This document shows positions 38,002 to 48,328 of a stretch of 64,000 nt of DNA, piece by piece. The notes under the pieces were generated by a model. That model did no database searches. It was not told where the DNA came from and worked only from the letters and a program-made list of their open reading frames with translations. Numbering within the stretch: the stretch's first letter is position 1; the number at the start of each line of letters is the position of its first letter. Source of the stretch: a bacterium (GTDB lineage Bacteria; Zhuqueibacterota; QNDG01; DSAB01); NCBI GenBank assembly GCA_016931965.1, contig JAFGDT010000058.1, forward strand, positions 18,586-82,585, written 5' to 3'. The position numbers and the translations under genes are program-made.

Positions 38002-39442
38002 AATTATTTTTATCGAACCCAAGTCGCCCAACTTGCATATCTATTCTCAATTCCCATTACCCCGTCTGGGCAGTTTCATTTTGGGGACATTGATGAAAAA
38101 GCGTGGATGGGATGTTGATATTATCGTCGAAGAGCAGAGAGCTGTTGATTTCAATGATGTCAAGTCAGCGGATCTGGTGGGTATCTCGACAATCACCTCA
38201 ACCGCTCCAAGGGCCTATGCCATTGCAAAAAAAGTAAGAGAAATGGGCATCCCGGTTATTCTTGGTGGTCCCCATGTGACCTTTTTACCTGAAGAGGGAT
38301 TGGATTATGCGGATTTTGTCATTCGGGGGGAAGCCGAGCATCCGATCATGATGTTTATAGACGCATGGGAAAATCGAAAAGAATACACCCATGTACCCAA
38401 CCTCTCTTATAAAAAGAATGGAAAGGCGATCCATAATCCGATGGAGTCTTTTATTGCCAATTTAGATGATATTCCTTTTCCCGAACTGGCCTTGCTGCAA
38501 AACAACACCAAGCGTATCGGAGGTCAGACAATTATCCCGATTCAGACCTCGCGCGGCTGTCCCTATAACTGTTCCTTTTGTTCGGTTACGGGGATGTTCG
38601 GCAGAAAGTATCGGTTTCGCTCTCCGGAAAATATCATTGCAGAATTGAAGCAGTATGATGACCGGCGCAATTTCGTTTTCTTTTATGACGACCATTTCAC
38701 GGCCAATCGGCGGCGTGCAAAAATACTGCTTGAAAAAATGATTCAGGAAAAATTCAAATTTAAATGGTCCACGCAGGTACGGGCGGATATCGGCAAAGAT
38801 ATTGAACTGGTTAAGCTCATGAAAAAGGCCGGCTGCTATACACTGTTCATCGGTTTTGAGTCCGTCAATCCGGAGAGCCTGAAGGCGATGAAAAAGCAGC
38901 AGACGATCGACGAAATTGTTAATGCCATCAAAGTCCTTCAAAAGCACCGCATTCACATCCATGGGATGTTTGTCTACGGATTCGACGAGGATGATTGGCA
39001 GACGGTTAAGGAGACCGTCAAGTTTGCCAAAAGAGCAAAATTGAACTCTACACAATTTCTCATTCTCACACCGCTTCCAGGATCCGAGTTTTACAATCAA
39101 ATGTGTACTGAAAAACGAATCCAGTTTCGCGACTGGAATTTATACGATGCCCATCATGTGGTTTTTCGACCGGCTCGATTTTCCCTTTTTGATCTGCAAA
39201 AAGCACAAATTTACAGTCATCAAAAGTTTTATTCCTTGATGGAAACCGTCAAGAAAATATTGAAATGGAAACTGGTGGATGTCGGCTTGGCGCACTATGC
39301 CCGAAGGTTGAATCGATTGTGGAAAAAGAAAAATAAAACCTTTCTCAAGGTTGTGGATTTATTAACGCCAAAAAAGAAGACTATCATCTCCATCGATTAC
39401 CGGGAGAAAATTATTTTGGATGATGAAAGGGTTGTTGTATAA
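37994..39442 (+). CDS. B12-binding domain/radical SAM protein
   Basis: 'TSRGCPYNCSFCSVTG' (CxxxCxxC) after a cobalamin-binding-like N-terminus. Confidence 0.92.
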   Translation: MSKIIFIEPKSPNLHIYSQFPLPRLGSFILGTLMKKRGWDVDIIVEEQRAVDFNDVKSADLVGISTITSTAPRAYAIAKKVREMGIPVILGGPHVTFLPEEGLDYADFVIRGEAEHPIMMFIDAWENRKEYTHVPNLSYKKNGKAIHNPMESFIANLDDIPFPELALLQNNTKRIGGQTIIPIQTSRGCPYNCSFCSVTGMFGRKYRFRSPENIIAELKQYDDRRNFVFFYDDHFTANRRRAKILLEKMIQEKFKFKWSTQVRADIGKDIELVKLMKKAGCYTLFIGFESVNPESLKAMKKQQTIDEIVNAIKVLQKHRIHIHGMFVYGFDEDDWQTVKETVKFAKRAKLNSTQFLILTPLPGSEFYNQMCTEKRIQFRDWNLYDAHHVVFRPARFSLFDLQKAQIYSHQKFYSLMETVKKILKWKLVDVGLAHYARRLNRLWKKKNKTFLKVVDLLTPKKKTIISIDYREKIILDDERVVV

Positions 39443-39566
39443 ATTTGATTGTGGTAGGATTATACTGCAGGGTATTTATTCCGTATGATTCGACGCTTAT
39501 TGGATGCTCATCTAGGAATGTCGCTATTTTATAACCGATTCATTGCAGAGATCAATATAAAGCTGT

Positions 39567-40424
39567 TTATGTATTATCATTGAGCCGATTTTTCAAAATC
39601 GGTAGCAGTGCGGAGTCCAGCAGAAATTGTCCCACACGGCCGAGTTCGTTTTTCCGGTATTTTCGGATCTGGCTGTCCTCGGGCAGAAGGCTTCTGGCCA
39701 TTTCACCTTTTTGTACAATAAATTCCTGATCGGAAAGCGCCTTTGCTTCAGCGAATATATCCAATGCCGTTTGTTTGAAGGCTTCTTTCTCCTCCTGATC
39801 CTGAAAGCCGATGTGTCTTTCTACCAGTTCAATTTGTGAATCGATAAGCATCTCTTTCATGCGTTCGTATCGCATATCCGGCATCATGCGAATTCTCTCC
39901 AACAAACGGACGATCCCTTCGGCGGCAGTTTCAACCGACTGGCCGATTTTGCCCTGATAGGGAGGGATCGTACACGGTTTGTATTGATCAATGACCGTAA
40001 GCTGATTCAATGTCAGTAAATCGGTTACTTCGGATTCAAGTCCAGCGAGTTTTTCACCGAATTCATTTTCGATTTCAAACTGGATTTTTTTCATTTCATG
40101 ATGTTGCTTTTTTAGATCTTCAGGCAATTCTTCTCCTCGCAGAAGAATATCTTTGATCTCCTCCAGAACATCCTGAAAATCACTTTGCCAGCGGTTGATC
40201 TCTTTCTGATAATCCTCTTTGATTTCGTCGGCCCTTTCAATTGCTTGAATCAATGTTTCCGTTTGATCCGTCGTTAAATAGAGTCCGTTGACCAGATTGA
40301 GAAGGACAATATCACGCTGAAGTTCGACGATTGGATCTTCTTTTTCAGCTCCCTGAGTTACAGAAATGAATAAAAAATTAATAAGGAGAACCAACATTTG
40401 CATTCGATTATTTTTTCTCATCAT
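39567..40424 (-). CDS. Secreted helical hypothetical protein
   Basis: Signal peptide and long amphipathic helices. Confidence 0.6.
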   Translation of the reverse strand: MMRKNNRMQMLVLLINFLFISVTQGAEKEDPIVELQRDIVLLNLVNGLYLTTDQTETLIQAIERADEIKEDYQKEINRWQSDFQDVLEEIKDILLRGEELPEDLKKQHHEMKKIQFEIENEFGEKLAGLESEVTDLLTLNQLTVIDQYKPCTIPPYQGKIGQSVETAAEGIVRLLERIRMMPDMRYERMKEMLIDSQIELVERHIGFQDQEEKEAFKQTALDIFAEAKALSDQEFIVQKGEMARSLLPEDSQIRKYRKNELGRVGQFLLDSALLPILKNRLNDNT

Positions 40425-40584
40425 TAAACCTCCCAGAAGGATGAAATTCTTATTTGAAACCTTTCATTTAAATAAACGGAGGATCGACTATTTTATTGTT
40501 GCAATAGCGAGTCGGAAATTGTAAGGTATTAAATTATTTCGGAGGGATAAATCATTTGTTGGTTTCGGCGATGACCGATCAATA

Positions 40585-41415
40585 TCACCCGTTTCCAATA
40601 TTTTTCAGGTCATCCAATGACAGGAGAATAAAACCCTCTTCCCGGGCTGTTTCATATTCTCTCTCATCATTGAAACCCCAGAGAGCCAGGTAGGTGTGGA
40701 CTCCCAGGTTTTTTACAGATTGTAGATGGAGAACTTTATCATCGATAAAGTGCATATTGGAATAAGGGACATGATGGTCTTTATGAAAACGCATAAGATG
40801 CTCCCGCTTGGAGTCGGCAAAATCTTTATCAAGAATATTCTCTGCATCAAAATAATCGAGAAGGTCATAACTTTCGAGTAATATATTGATAGATGATCTG
40901 TCTTTGGAAGTGGCGATACAGAGCGTAAAGCGGTTGGATAAAGCGGGAATCGCTTCCACGACACCTGTGAAGGGAGGAATCAGTTTCGCCCATGCCTGCG
41001 GATCTTTTTTTTGGAGGATGGCTCGGTTCTCGTAAAAGCCCCTATCATAATTTTTCCGTTTTTCTTCCGGTATGGTTATTTTATAATCCGTAAAATGCGA
41101 TTGATTTCTGATTTGATCGAAATCGTCTTTTTCGATCATTTGAAAAACCACAAAATATTCCTCTGCCCGGCTTCCCAACGGCATGGCTTGAAGATATTTT
41201 TGGTATAGATCGGCATGTTTTTTTTCAAACTCAAAGACCCTATCGGGTGTTAACGGATTTGAGATAGGCAGTGAATGATCGGGAACGACCTGGATATAGG
41301 TGTTGACGGCTGTCATAAACGATTCATGAATGGAGTTGGCAATGACACCGTCAAAGTCAAAAACGAGGATTTTGTTAGATTCTTCCATTAGAAATTTTTG
41401 TAAGATCCATTTCAA
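40585..41415 (-). CDS. HAD-superfamily hydrolase
   Basis: 'ILVFDFDGVIANSIHESF', 'CIATSKDRSSI', 'MHFIDDKVLHL'. Confidence 0.85.
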   Translation of the reverse strand: MKWILQKFLMEESNKILVFDFDGVIANSIHESFMTAVNTYIQVVPDHSLPISNPLTPDRVFEFEKKHADLYQKYLQAMPLGSRAEEYFVVFQMIEKDDFDQIRNQSHFTDYKITIPEEKRKNYDRGFYENRAILQKKDPQAWAKLIPPFTGVVEAIPALSNRFTLCIATSKDRSSINILLESYDLLDYFDAENILDKDFADSKREHLMRFHKDHHVPYSNMHFIDDKVLHLQSVKNLGVHTYLALWGFNDEREYETAREEGFILLSLDDLKNIGNG

Positions 41416-41882
41416 TCATTCAGATCATGATAACTTTCCGTACTCATTTTTGCATATTGATCATACGCGCTCAGAATCGATGGGTGCAGACTGTTTTTTT
41501 CTATGAATTGGTTGAAATAGACTTTTCCCTTTTGCCAGCTTTCCTGTTCAAAGGCCGACCTTGCCTTTCCGGTCGGCGTGTTGATATGCTGCCAGAAGAG
41601 TGATTCGGTTCCCGCTTTTTTCATTTGTTCATATTGGATATAATGTCCGATTTCGTGAAACAATAAAAAAAGGGGAATTGAATAATCACGATTGTCTTTT
41701 TGGCAAAAAAGAACAATTGTGCTTCTGTCATTAGGGGGATGGAAATAGGATACGGATTCCTGAAGTTGAATGAGCCGGATTGTCAAATCGGGAAACATAT
41801 CCCAGCAGAGAAAGGCTTTGGCAGCATCCAGAATTGATTTGCCGATGCGAATTTTTTTCTCGGGCGTCGTCTTTTTATTCAT
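41412..41882 (-). CDS. Small zincin-like protein
   Basis: 'PLFLLFHEIGHYIQYEQM' HExxH motif. Confidence 0.6.
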   Translation of the reverse strand: MNKKTTPEKKIRIGKSILDAAKAFLCWDMFPDLTIRLIQLQESVSYFHPPNDRSTIVLFCQKDNRDYSIPLFLLFHEIGHYIQYEQMKKAGTESLFWQHINTPTGKARSAFEQESWQKGKVYFNQFIEKNSLHPSILSAYDQYAKMSTESYHDLND

Positions 41883-42295
41883 CCAGCTTCGATGAAATCG
41901 GCTATGTAGATATAACGGAAATTCTCTCCCTGCGATACACGGATGCCTCCGTAGACGCCGTATGCAATAGCCACGATGGGGAAGATAATCAGTATGGGAA
42001 TGAGTAAAACTCCCACCAATACCAGAGAAAGAATAACGGTGATAATGCCCAGCAGAACCGTGATCAGGTAAACGGCTACCTGATAAAAAAACGCCTGTTT
42101 GCCGTTAAATTCAATGGTTTCAGATTTATCGGGTTTGTTCCGCTCCAGAAGCCAGATGAGAAGAGGTATCGCCATGGCGAAAAAAGGGATGACAAGCGAG
42201 GCCAAAATCGAAAGATGAGCCAGAGTTGATAGAAGGATGGGATCCCTTGACTGTTTTTTTTCTGTTTTTGATACGGTTGTTTTTTGCGTTGCCAT
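41879..42295 (-). CDS. DUF4870-like membrane protein
   Basis: 'LAHLSILASLVIPFFAMAIPLLIWLLERNKPDKSETIEFNGKQAFFYQVAVYLI'; start at MATQKT preferred. Confidence 0.8.
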   Translation of the reverse strand: MATQKTTVSKTEKKQSRDPILLSTLAHLSILASLVIPFFAMAIPLLIWLLERNKPDKSETIEFNGKQAFFYQVAVYLITVLLGIITVILSLVLVGVLLIPILIIFPIVAIAYGVYGGIRVSQGENFRYIYIADFIEAG

Positions 42296-42311
42296 TTTTT
42301 CATGTTCTCCA

Positions 42312-43769
42312 TTATTGTTGTTGTGATAAATTTTCCAGTGTAGCGACAAGCAATTTCCAAAAACGTTCAACGGAACCGATGTGCACTTTTTCATCCGGGG
42401 AGTGGGGATGTTTCAAATCAGGACCGAATGAGATCATATCCATCTCCGGGTACTTTTCTCCAATAATCCCGCACTCCAGACCGGCATGAATCGCTTTGAC
42501 TTCCGGTTTTTTTCCAACCAATTTTTGATAGATCGTTTTCATTGTATTCAAGAGGGGCGATTGGAGATTGGGTGTCCAGGCCGGATACCCTTCCAGATGT
42601 TTTATTTGAGCCCCACCCAATTTCCCGATGGCCTCGATTTTTGTGCGGGCTGCTTCCAAGGCAGAACCCACCGAACTTCTGCTGCTCGTCGATATGGTGA
42701 CCTCATTTTCTTTGGTCCGGATGATGGCCAAATTGTTGGATGTCTCCACCAGGTCAGGAATTTCCTGACTCATGGCCAGGACGCCATGAGGTATGGCAAG
42801 CAAAATGGCCAGCAATAATTCACTGAATTCCGGTTTCATCGGAGGGGTTTTATCTCTACTGGCAGGAGATATATTCAAAGTCATCTCTTTTTCAACAGTC
42901 TTATACTCAAAACGAATTTCTTGAAAGCGATCTTTCACTTTCCTTTTAAACTTATCAACATCCGTTTTCGGGACAACAACCGTGGCAGAGGCTTCTCTTG
43001 GAATGGCATTGTGTTTGTTACCACCTTCCAAATTGATCAAGTTAAATGGGATCTTCAAATTGAAGAGCAATCTGGCCAGGAGTTGTATCGCGTTTCCCCG
43101 ACCGGTATGGATATCAATACCCGAATGCCCGCCACGACATCCTGAGAAGACAACACATAGATGTTCCCCTTCATCAGAAGCCAACCGTTTTATGGGTAGT
43201 GTCAGCTCTGTGTCTCCACCCCCCGCGCATCCAATAAAAAAAGAACCTTCCTCTTCACTGTCAAGGTTCAACAATGTTCTCCCATGAAGAAAATCGGGTT
43301 TGAGATGGCCGGCTCCGGTCAGGCCGCTTTCTTCATCTACTGTAAAGAGAAGCTCAAGGGGACCGTGTCGGAGGTTGCTGTCTTCCAAAACGGCCAGGGC
43401 AGCGGCCATACCAATCCCATTGTCGGCGCCCAACGTGGTGCCGCATGCCGTCACCCATTCCCCTTCAATTTTGACTTGAATGGGATCCTTTGTAAAATCA
43501 TGATCCACGTCGGCGTTCTTTTCACAGACCATGTCGAGGTGACTCTGTATCACAATTGAAATGGCCTTTTCACACCCCATGCTGGCCGGTTTTTGTATCA
43601 CGATATTGCCCACAGTGTCTTGCTTTGAATCGATCCCATTTTTTTCCGCAATTGAAAGGACATATTTGGCCAGCAGAGCTTCCTGTTTTGAACAGTGCGG
43701 GATTTTTCGGATTTCATCAAAATGGTGCCACAAAAGGGCAGGTTTGAGGTTGGTCAGAACAGATCCCAT
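42312..43769 (-). CDS. pepD: Aminoacyl-histidine dipeptidase (M20, PepD)
   Basis: 'VIQSHLDMVCEK', 'TLGADNGIGMAAALAVLED', 'LFTVDEESGLTGA'. Confidence 0.93.
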   Translation of the reverse strand: MGSVLTNLKPALLWHHFDEIRKIPHCSKQEALLAKYVLSIAEKNGIDSKQDTVGNIVIQKPASMGCEKAISIVIQSHLDMVCEKNADVDHDFTKDPIQVKIEGEWVTACGTTLGADNGIGMAAALAVLEDSNLRHGPLELLFTVDEESGLTGAGHLKPDFLHGRTLLNLDSEEEGSFFIGCAGGGDTELTLPIKRLASDEGEHLCVVFSGCRGGHSGIDIHTGRGNAIQLLARLLFNLKIPFNLINLEGGNKHNAIPREASATVVVPKTDVDKFKRKVKDRFQEIRFEYKTVEKEMTLNISPASRDKTPPMKPEFSELLLAILLAIPHGVLAMSQEIPDLVETSNNLAIIRTKENEVTISTSSRSSVGSALEAARTKIEAIGKLGGAQIKHLEGYPAWTPNLQSPLLNTMKTIYQKLVGKKPEVKAIHAGLECGIIGEKYPEMDMISFGPDLKHPHSPDEKVHIGSVERFWKLLVATLENLSQQQ

Positions 43770-43888
43770 GATTTTCTCCCTGATAGATGGGTTGTTTATG
43801 TTGCATTGTTAAATATAAAATAAAAAACAGGAAAGTCAAGAATCACGTTAGATACCATTTTATTTGATGTCATTGATCATCATCAATA

Positions 43889-44761
43889 TCATACTTGTTT
43901 TCGAGGCAGGTTGCCCCACTGCAGTTTCTTGCGGAGCAGATCGAAAAAACAGTAGTCCTTAAAAGTGACCAGATGCACGTTGAAATCTGCTTTTTGAATT
44001 TCAACTGTATAAGGAGATGAGATCCGTACATCTTCCTGTCCATCAACGCTGAGAAGCACTTCTGAATCGTTGGGCTGAATTTGGAGTTTTATCTGACTAG
44101 AAGCCGGTATCACAGTGGGACGATTGGTCAATGAATGCGGACAGATTGGATTCAGGATAATCGATTCAAGAGAAGGCACAACGATGGGTCCCCCTGCAGA
44201 AAGCGAATAGGCAGTGGATCCTGTGGGTGTTGAAACGATAATGCCATCAGATACATAGGTATTAAAATAGTGATTGTTGATCGTTACATCAATGCGTATC
44301 ACACGAATACTGCCCATCCGATTCAAAACAATATCATTCATGGCATAATAATGCTTTTCGGGATGTTCGGAAATGTGTGCACTGAGGACCATTCGTTTTT
44401 CGAGGGTGTAGTCTCTTTTTAAAATCTTTTCCATTTTCGGGAATAGATCTTCAACAGATGTCTCTGTTAAAAAACCCAAGCCTCCCAAATTGATTCCCAT
44501 CAGAGGTTTTTCCGCTTTTCCGATAACACGGGCCGCAGTCAGCATGGTGCCATCGCCTCCCATGGAAATGGTGACATCGCTCATTTCCGGAACGCGGTTC
44601 AGGTCGGCTGCTTCAACGTGGTTGAAATCCATTTGTAAGTAATGGTGCAGTTGTTTGCTGATGACGACATCAATCTGTTTGTCCGCCAGCCAATCCAACA
44701 GAGACTTGAGTGTTTGTTTGATTTGCGGCTTTCGAATATTTGCAATGATGCCGATTTTCAT
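43889..44761 (-). CDS. nadK: NAD kinase
   Basis: 'SMGGDGTMLTAARV', 'NLGGLGFLTE', 'STPTGSTAYSLSAGGP'. Confidence 0.95.
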   Translation of the reverse strand: MKIGIIANIRKPQIKQTLKSLLDWLADKQIDVVISKQLHHYLQMDFNHVEAADLNRVPEMSDVTISMGGDGTMLTAARVIGKAEKPLMGINLGGLGFLTETSVEDLFPKMEKILKRDYTLEKRMVLSAHISEHPEKHYYAMNDIVLNRMGSIRVIRIDVTINNHYFNTYVSDGIIVSTPTGSTAYSLSAGGPIVVPSLESIILNPICPHSLTNRPTVIPASSQIKLQIQPNDSEVLLSVDGQEDVRISSPYTVEIQKADFNVHLVTFKDYCFFDLLRKKLQWGNLPRKQV

Positions 44762-44771
44762 AAGAGAGAAC

Positions 44772-46688
44772 TTAGGATATGGATTGATATGAAATGGATT
44801 TTTTCATTTTATGACCATGCGCCAGGAACGATTGTATTGCCTGACTCAAATGATCCAAATCCAGTTTTACATCGACTAAAAGATCGTGCATGTTCCCGTG
44901 GGGAACAAAACGATCGGGCAAACCGAATCGCCGGAACACAATTCCCTTTCCATCCGATTCTGATATCATTTCAGCTATGCCACTGCCGAATCCCCCGATA
45001 ATGGAGTTGTTCTCCACGGTCACGATGAAACGAAAATTCTGGATCATCTCTTTCACCATCTCGCGATCGATTGGCTTGACAAACCTGGCATTGACCACTT
45101 GGGCTGATATTCCCTCTGCTTCCAATTTTTGACTTAACTCGACAGCGGGCATCACACGGTCTCCTATGGCCAAAATGGCCATATCGTGCCCTTTTTTGAT
45201 GATTTCACTTTTCCCGATAGGGATGTTATCAAAATCCTTTTTTAGACGTAATCCCAGACATTCTCCTCGAGGATACCGGATTGCCACAGGCCCATTTTGA
45301 TATTGAAGCGCTGTCCAAAACATATCGCGCAGTTCAACTTCATCTTTGGGCGCCATCACCACAAGATCTGGAATCAACCTGAGGTAACTGAGATCAAAAC
45401 TGCCGTGATGTGTTGGACCATCTTCGCCGACCAAGCCCCCGCGATCCAACGCAAAGACCAAGGGAATTTTTTGAAGCGCCACATCGTGTATCAATTGATC
45501 AAGGGCTCTTTGAAGAAAAGTCGAATAGATTGCTACAACCGGTTTAAATCCATCCAAGGCCAAACCTGCGGCAAATGTAACGGCATGCTGTTCTGCGATA
45601 CCCACGTCAAAAAACCGCTCAGGGAAGCGTTCTGCAAAATGAATCAAACCTGTACCATCCGCCATGGCCGCCGTAATCCCTACAATCCGTTCATCTTTTT
45701 CAGCCAGTTCGACCATCGTTTTTCCAAATATTTCGGTATAGGTGGGTCTGGTTTTTGACTCTGTATCTCCGGTTTCCCGACAGAAAGAACCCAATCCATG
45801 GAATTTTGTGGCATTTTCTTCTGCGAATTTGTATCCTTTCCCCTTTTTGGATATGACATGGACCAGAACAGGACCTTGAATCTTTTGGATGCTCTTGAGC
45901 ACACGCAATAGTTGGATCAAGTTGTGACCGTCAACGGGACCAAAATATCGAAATCCCAACCGTTCAAACAGTAAACCGGGAACCACCATCGATTTTAATC
46001 CTTCTTCTATGCGACGGACGGTATCCCGAACCATTTTTGAACCTCTTGGCAGTTTTCCAGTGAGTTGCCAGATGTCTTTTTTGATTTTATTATAAAGGGG
46101 AGTTGTAATGACCTGGGTCAAATGTTTTGCCATTGCACCGACATTGGGTGATATGGACATATTGTTATCATTCAGGATCACAATAAAATTGCGTTTTGAT
46201 CCTCCGGCATTATTGAGACCTTCAAAGGCGAGGCCCCCTGTGAGTGCGCCATCTCCGACTACGGCAATGACCTTATGATTTTTGCCCTGGAGATCCCTTG
46301 CAGTGGCCATGCCCAGAGCCGCAGAAATGGCCGTTGATGCATGTCCTGCTCCAAAAGCATCATACTCACTCTCGGCCATCTTCGGAAAGCCGCTGATACC
46401 TCCATATTGCCGAAGGGTATGGAATTGGTCTTTTCTCCCTGTCAGAATTTTATGGATGTAGGATTGATGGCCCACATCCCATACAATTTTATCTTTGGGT
46501 GCATCAAAAACAGTATGAAGAGCCAGTGTAAGTTCGACCACGCCCAAATTTGGGGCGAGATGACCTCCTGTTTTTGATACGACCGAAACGATAAATTCCC
46601 GAATTTCTTCGGTAAGTCTTTTCAGATCGCCCACATCAAGATTTTTGAGGTCTCGAGGGGAATGAATTGTGTCTAATAATTTTTCCAT
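44772..46688 (-). CDS. dxs: 1-deoxy-D-xylulose-5-phosphate synthase
   Basis: 'VVGDGALTGGLAFEGLNNAG', 'DRGGLVGEDGPTHHGSFDLSYLRLIP'. Confidence 0.97.
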   Translation of the reverse strand: MEKLLDTIHSPRDLKNLDVGDLKRLTEEIREFIVSVVSKTGGHLAPNLGVVELTLALHTVFDAPKDKIVWDVGHQSYIHKILTGRKDQFHTLRQYGGISGFPKMAESEYDAFGAGHASTAISAALGMATARDLQGKNHKVIAVVGDGALTGGLAFEGLNNAGGSKRNFIVILNDNNMSISPNVGAMAKHLTQVITTPLYNKIKKDIWQLTGKLPRGSKMVRDTVRRIEEGLKSMVVPGLLFERLGFRYFGPVDGHNLIQLLRVLKSIQKIQGPVLVHVISKKGKGYKFAEENATKFHGLGSFCRETGDTESKTRPTYTEIFGKTMVELAEKDERIVGITAAMADGTGLIHFAERFPERFFDVGIAEQHAVTFAAGLALDGFKPVVAIYSTFLQRALDQLIHDVALQKIPLVFALDRGGLVGEDGPTHHGSFDLSYLRLIPDLVVMAPKDEVELRDMFWTALQYQNGPVAIRYPRGECLGLRLKKDFDNIPIGKSEIIKKGHDMAILAIGDRVMPAVELSQKLEAEGISAQVVNARFVKPIDREMVKEMIQNFRFIVTVENNSIIGGFGSGIAEMISESDGKGIVFRRFGLPDRFVPHGNMHDLLVDVKLDLDHLSQAIQSFLAHGHKMKKSISYQSIS

Positions 46689-46724
46689 ATAATCTGTTAA
46701 ATGAAAAGTTCTTCCTAATTGGGA

Positions 46725-46958
46725 TTACTCCATGAATTCTTCCTGATATGATCCGTCTTCTCTCTTTAATAATTTTTTCATTCTCTTTTCAGCATCATTT
46801 AATTTAGCCATGCAAATATTGATCAAATCCATTCCTTTCTCAAATGCCTTCATGGCTTCTTCCAGTGTAGATTCTCCTTTCTCAAGATGCTCTACGATGG
46901 ATTCCAGTTTTTGGAAAGCATCTTCGAAGGTGAGGCTTTCTTTTTTCGGTTTTGCCAT
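46725..46958 (-). CDS. xseB: Exodeoxyribonuclease VII small subunit
   Basis: 'LTFEDAFQKLESIVEHLEKGESTLEEAMKAFEKGMDL'. Confidence 0.95.
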   Translation of the reverse strand: MAKPKKESLTFEDAFQKLESIVEHLEKGESTLEEAMKAFEKGMDLINICMAKLNDAEKRMKKLLKREDGSYQEEFME

Positions 46959-46967
46959 TTTCCCTAA

Positions 46968-48218
46968 TCACTCCTCGATAACTTCAACCATGCTTCGAAT
47001 CGTACCTTTAGCAAAACGAATACGAATGTTTTCTTTTTCACTGACTTCCGATGAGGTCTTAATTACACGGTTGTCCGAAATACGTGTGGTGATACTGTAC
47101 CCCCTTTGGAGGACTTCTTGGGGACACAGAGCCTGCAGTTTACTTTTCAGCCGGATGATGTCCGATTTTAAACGATCCATTTGATGAAGGAAAATCGTCT
47201 CTTGATTTTTGGATACTTCATCTAACCGTTGCCGATATTCTCTGATACGGTCTATCGGCCATCGGAAACCGTAACTGCGTTTGATCATTTCAATTTTTTC
47301 ACGATTCAGAACAATACGGTCTTCAAGTGCACGATTGAGTGTGTAATTCCAATGGCTCATTGTCTGGAGCAATTCTTCACGGTCTCTGACGACCAGTTCG
47401 GCGGCTGCAGAGGGTGTCGGTGCCCGTACATCGGCGACAAAATCGGCGATAGAAAAGTCAGTTTCGTGGCCTACGGAAGAAACAATGGGAATCGTCGAGT
47501 CGAAAATGGCTCGGGCAACGATTTCTTCATTGAAAGCCCATAGATCTTCCAGTGATCCCCCTCCACGGCCAACGATGAGAACATCCACCTGCTGATAGGC
47601 ATTAAAATCCTTAATCGCTTCGGCAATCTCCTCTGCTGCACCTTCGCCTTGAACGCGAACAGGTCGCAGAATGAGCTGAACAGATGGAAAACGCCGTCTT
47701 GTTACGCTGATAATATCTTGAATAACAGCCCCCGTTGGAGATGTGATAATACCGATTCGTTCAGGGAATGGGGGCAACCGTTTTTTAAATTCCGATCGGA
47801 AAAGCCCTTCTGCTTCCAGTCGTTTTTTCATGGCTTCAAATGCCAGTTGCAGTTCGCCTCTTCCAGCTGAACGGATCAGTATAACATCCAGCTGATATCG
47901 GCCCTGGCGTTCATAAACAGTCACATTTCCCCATACCCTAACTTTCATGCCATCCTCAGGCTGAAAAAGAAGGTTCTGATTTCTTCCCCGCCACATGACG
48001 CAGGATATTTGGGATTCTTGATCTTTCAAAGAAAAATAGAGATGACCCGAAGTATGTCTCTTAAAATTGGATACTTCACCTTCAATCCATATCGGAGGAA
48101 ATGTATCCTCGAGTGTCAGCTTGATTTCACGCGTGATTTCCGAAACCGTATAGATTTTATCTGTAGAAGGGCACACTTCATGCCCCTCATTTCTGGGATA
48201 CGTCGGATCGTCTTTCAT
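46968..48218 (-). CDS. xseA: Exodeoxyribonuclease VII large subunit
   Basis: OB-fold and 'GIITSPTGAVIQDIISVTRRRFP', 'VGRGGGSLEDLWAFNEEIVARAI', 'VGHETDFSIADFVADVRAPTPSAAAEL'. Confidence 0.97.
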   Translation of the reverse strand: MKDDPTYPRNEGHEVCPSTDKIYTVSEITREIKLTLEDTFPPIWIEGEVSNFKRHTSGHLYFSLKDQESQISCVMWRGRNQNLLFQPEDGMKVRVWGNVTVYERQGRYQLDVILIRSAGRGELQLAFEAMKKRLEAEGLFRSEFKKRLPPFPERIGIITSPTGAVIQDIISVTRRRFPSVQLILRPVRVQGEGAAEEIAEAIKDFNAYQQVDVLIVGRGGGSLEDLWAFNEEIVARAIFDSTIPIVSSVGHETDFSIADFVADVRAPTPSAAAELVVRDREELLQTMSHWNYTLNRALEDRIVLNREKIEMIKRSYGFRWPIDRIREYRQRLDEVSKNQETIFLHQMDRLKSDIIRLKSKLQALCPQEVLQRGYSITTRISDNRVIKTSSEVSEKENIRIRFAKGTIRSMVEVIEE

Positions 48219-48310
48219 TGTAGTTTCTTTTTATGGCGATTTTTACGCAATCGCTTTTTACGTTTATGTGTGGCTATTTTATGCCGTTTTTTCTTTTTAC
48301 CACAGGGCAA
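48215..48310 (-). CDS. AURKAIP1/COX24-domain-like 31-aa basic protein (not in ORF track)
   Basis: TTG start preceded by aaaggagga; translation MPCGKKKKRHKIATHKRKKRLRKNRHKKKLQ*, overlapping the xseA ATG by 4 nt (ATGA). Confidence 0.85.
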   Translation of the reverse strand: MPCGKKKKRHKIATHKRKKRLRKNRHKKKLQ

Positions 48311-48328
48311 TATGCATTCCTCCTTTCT

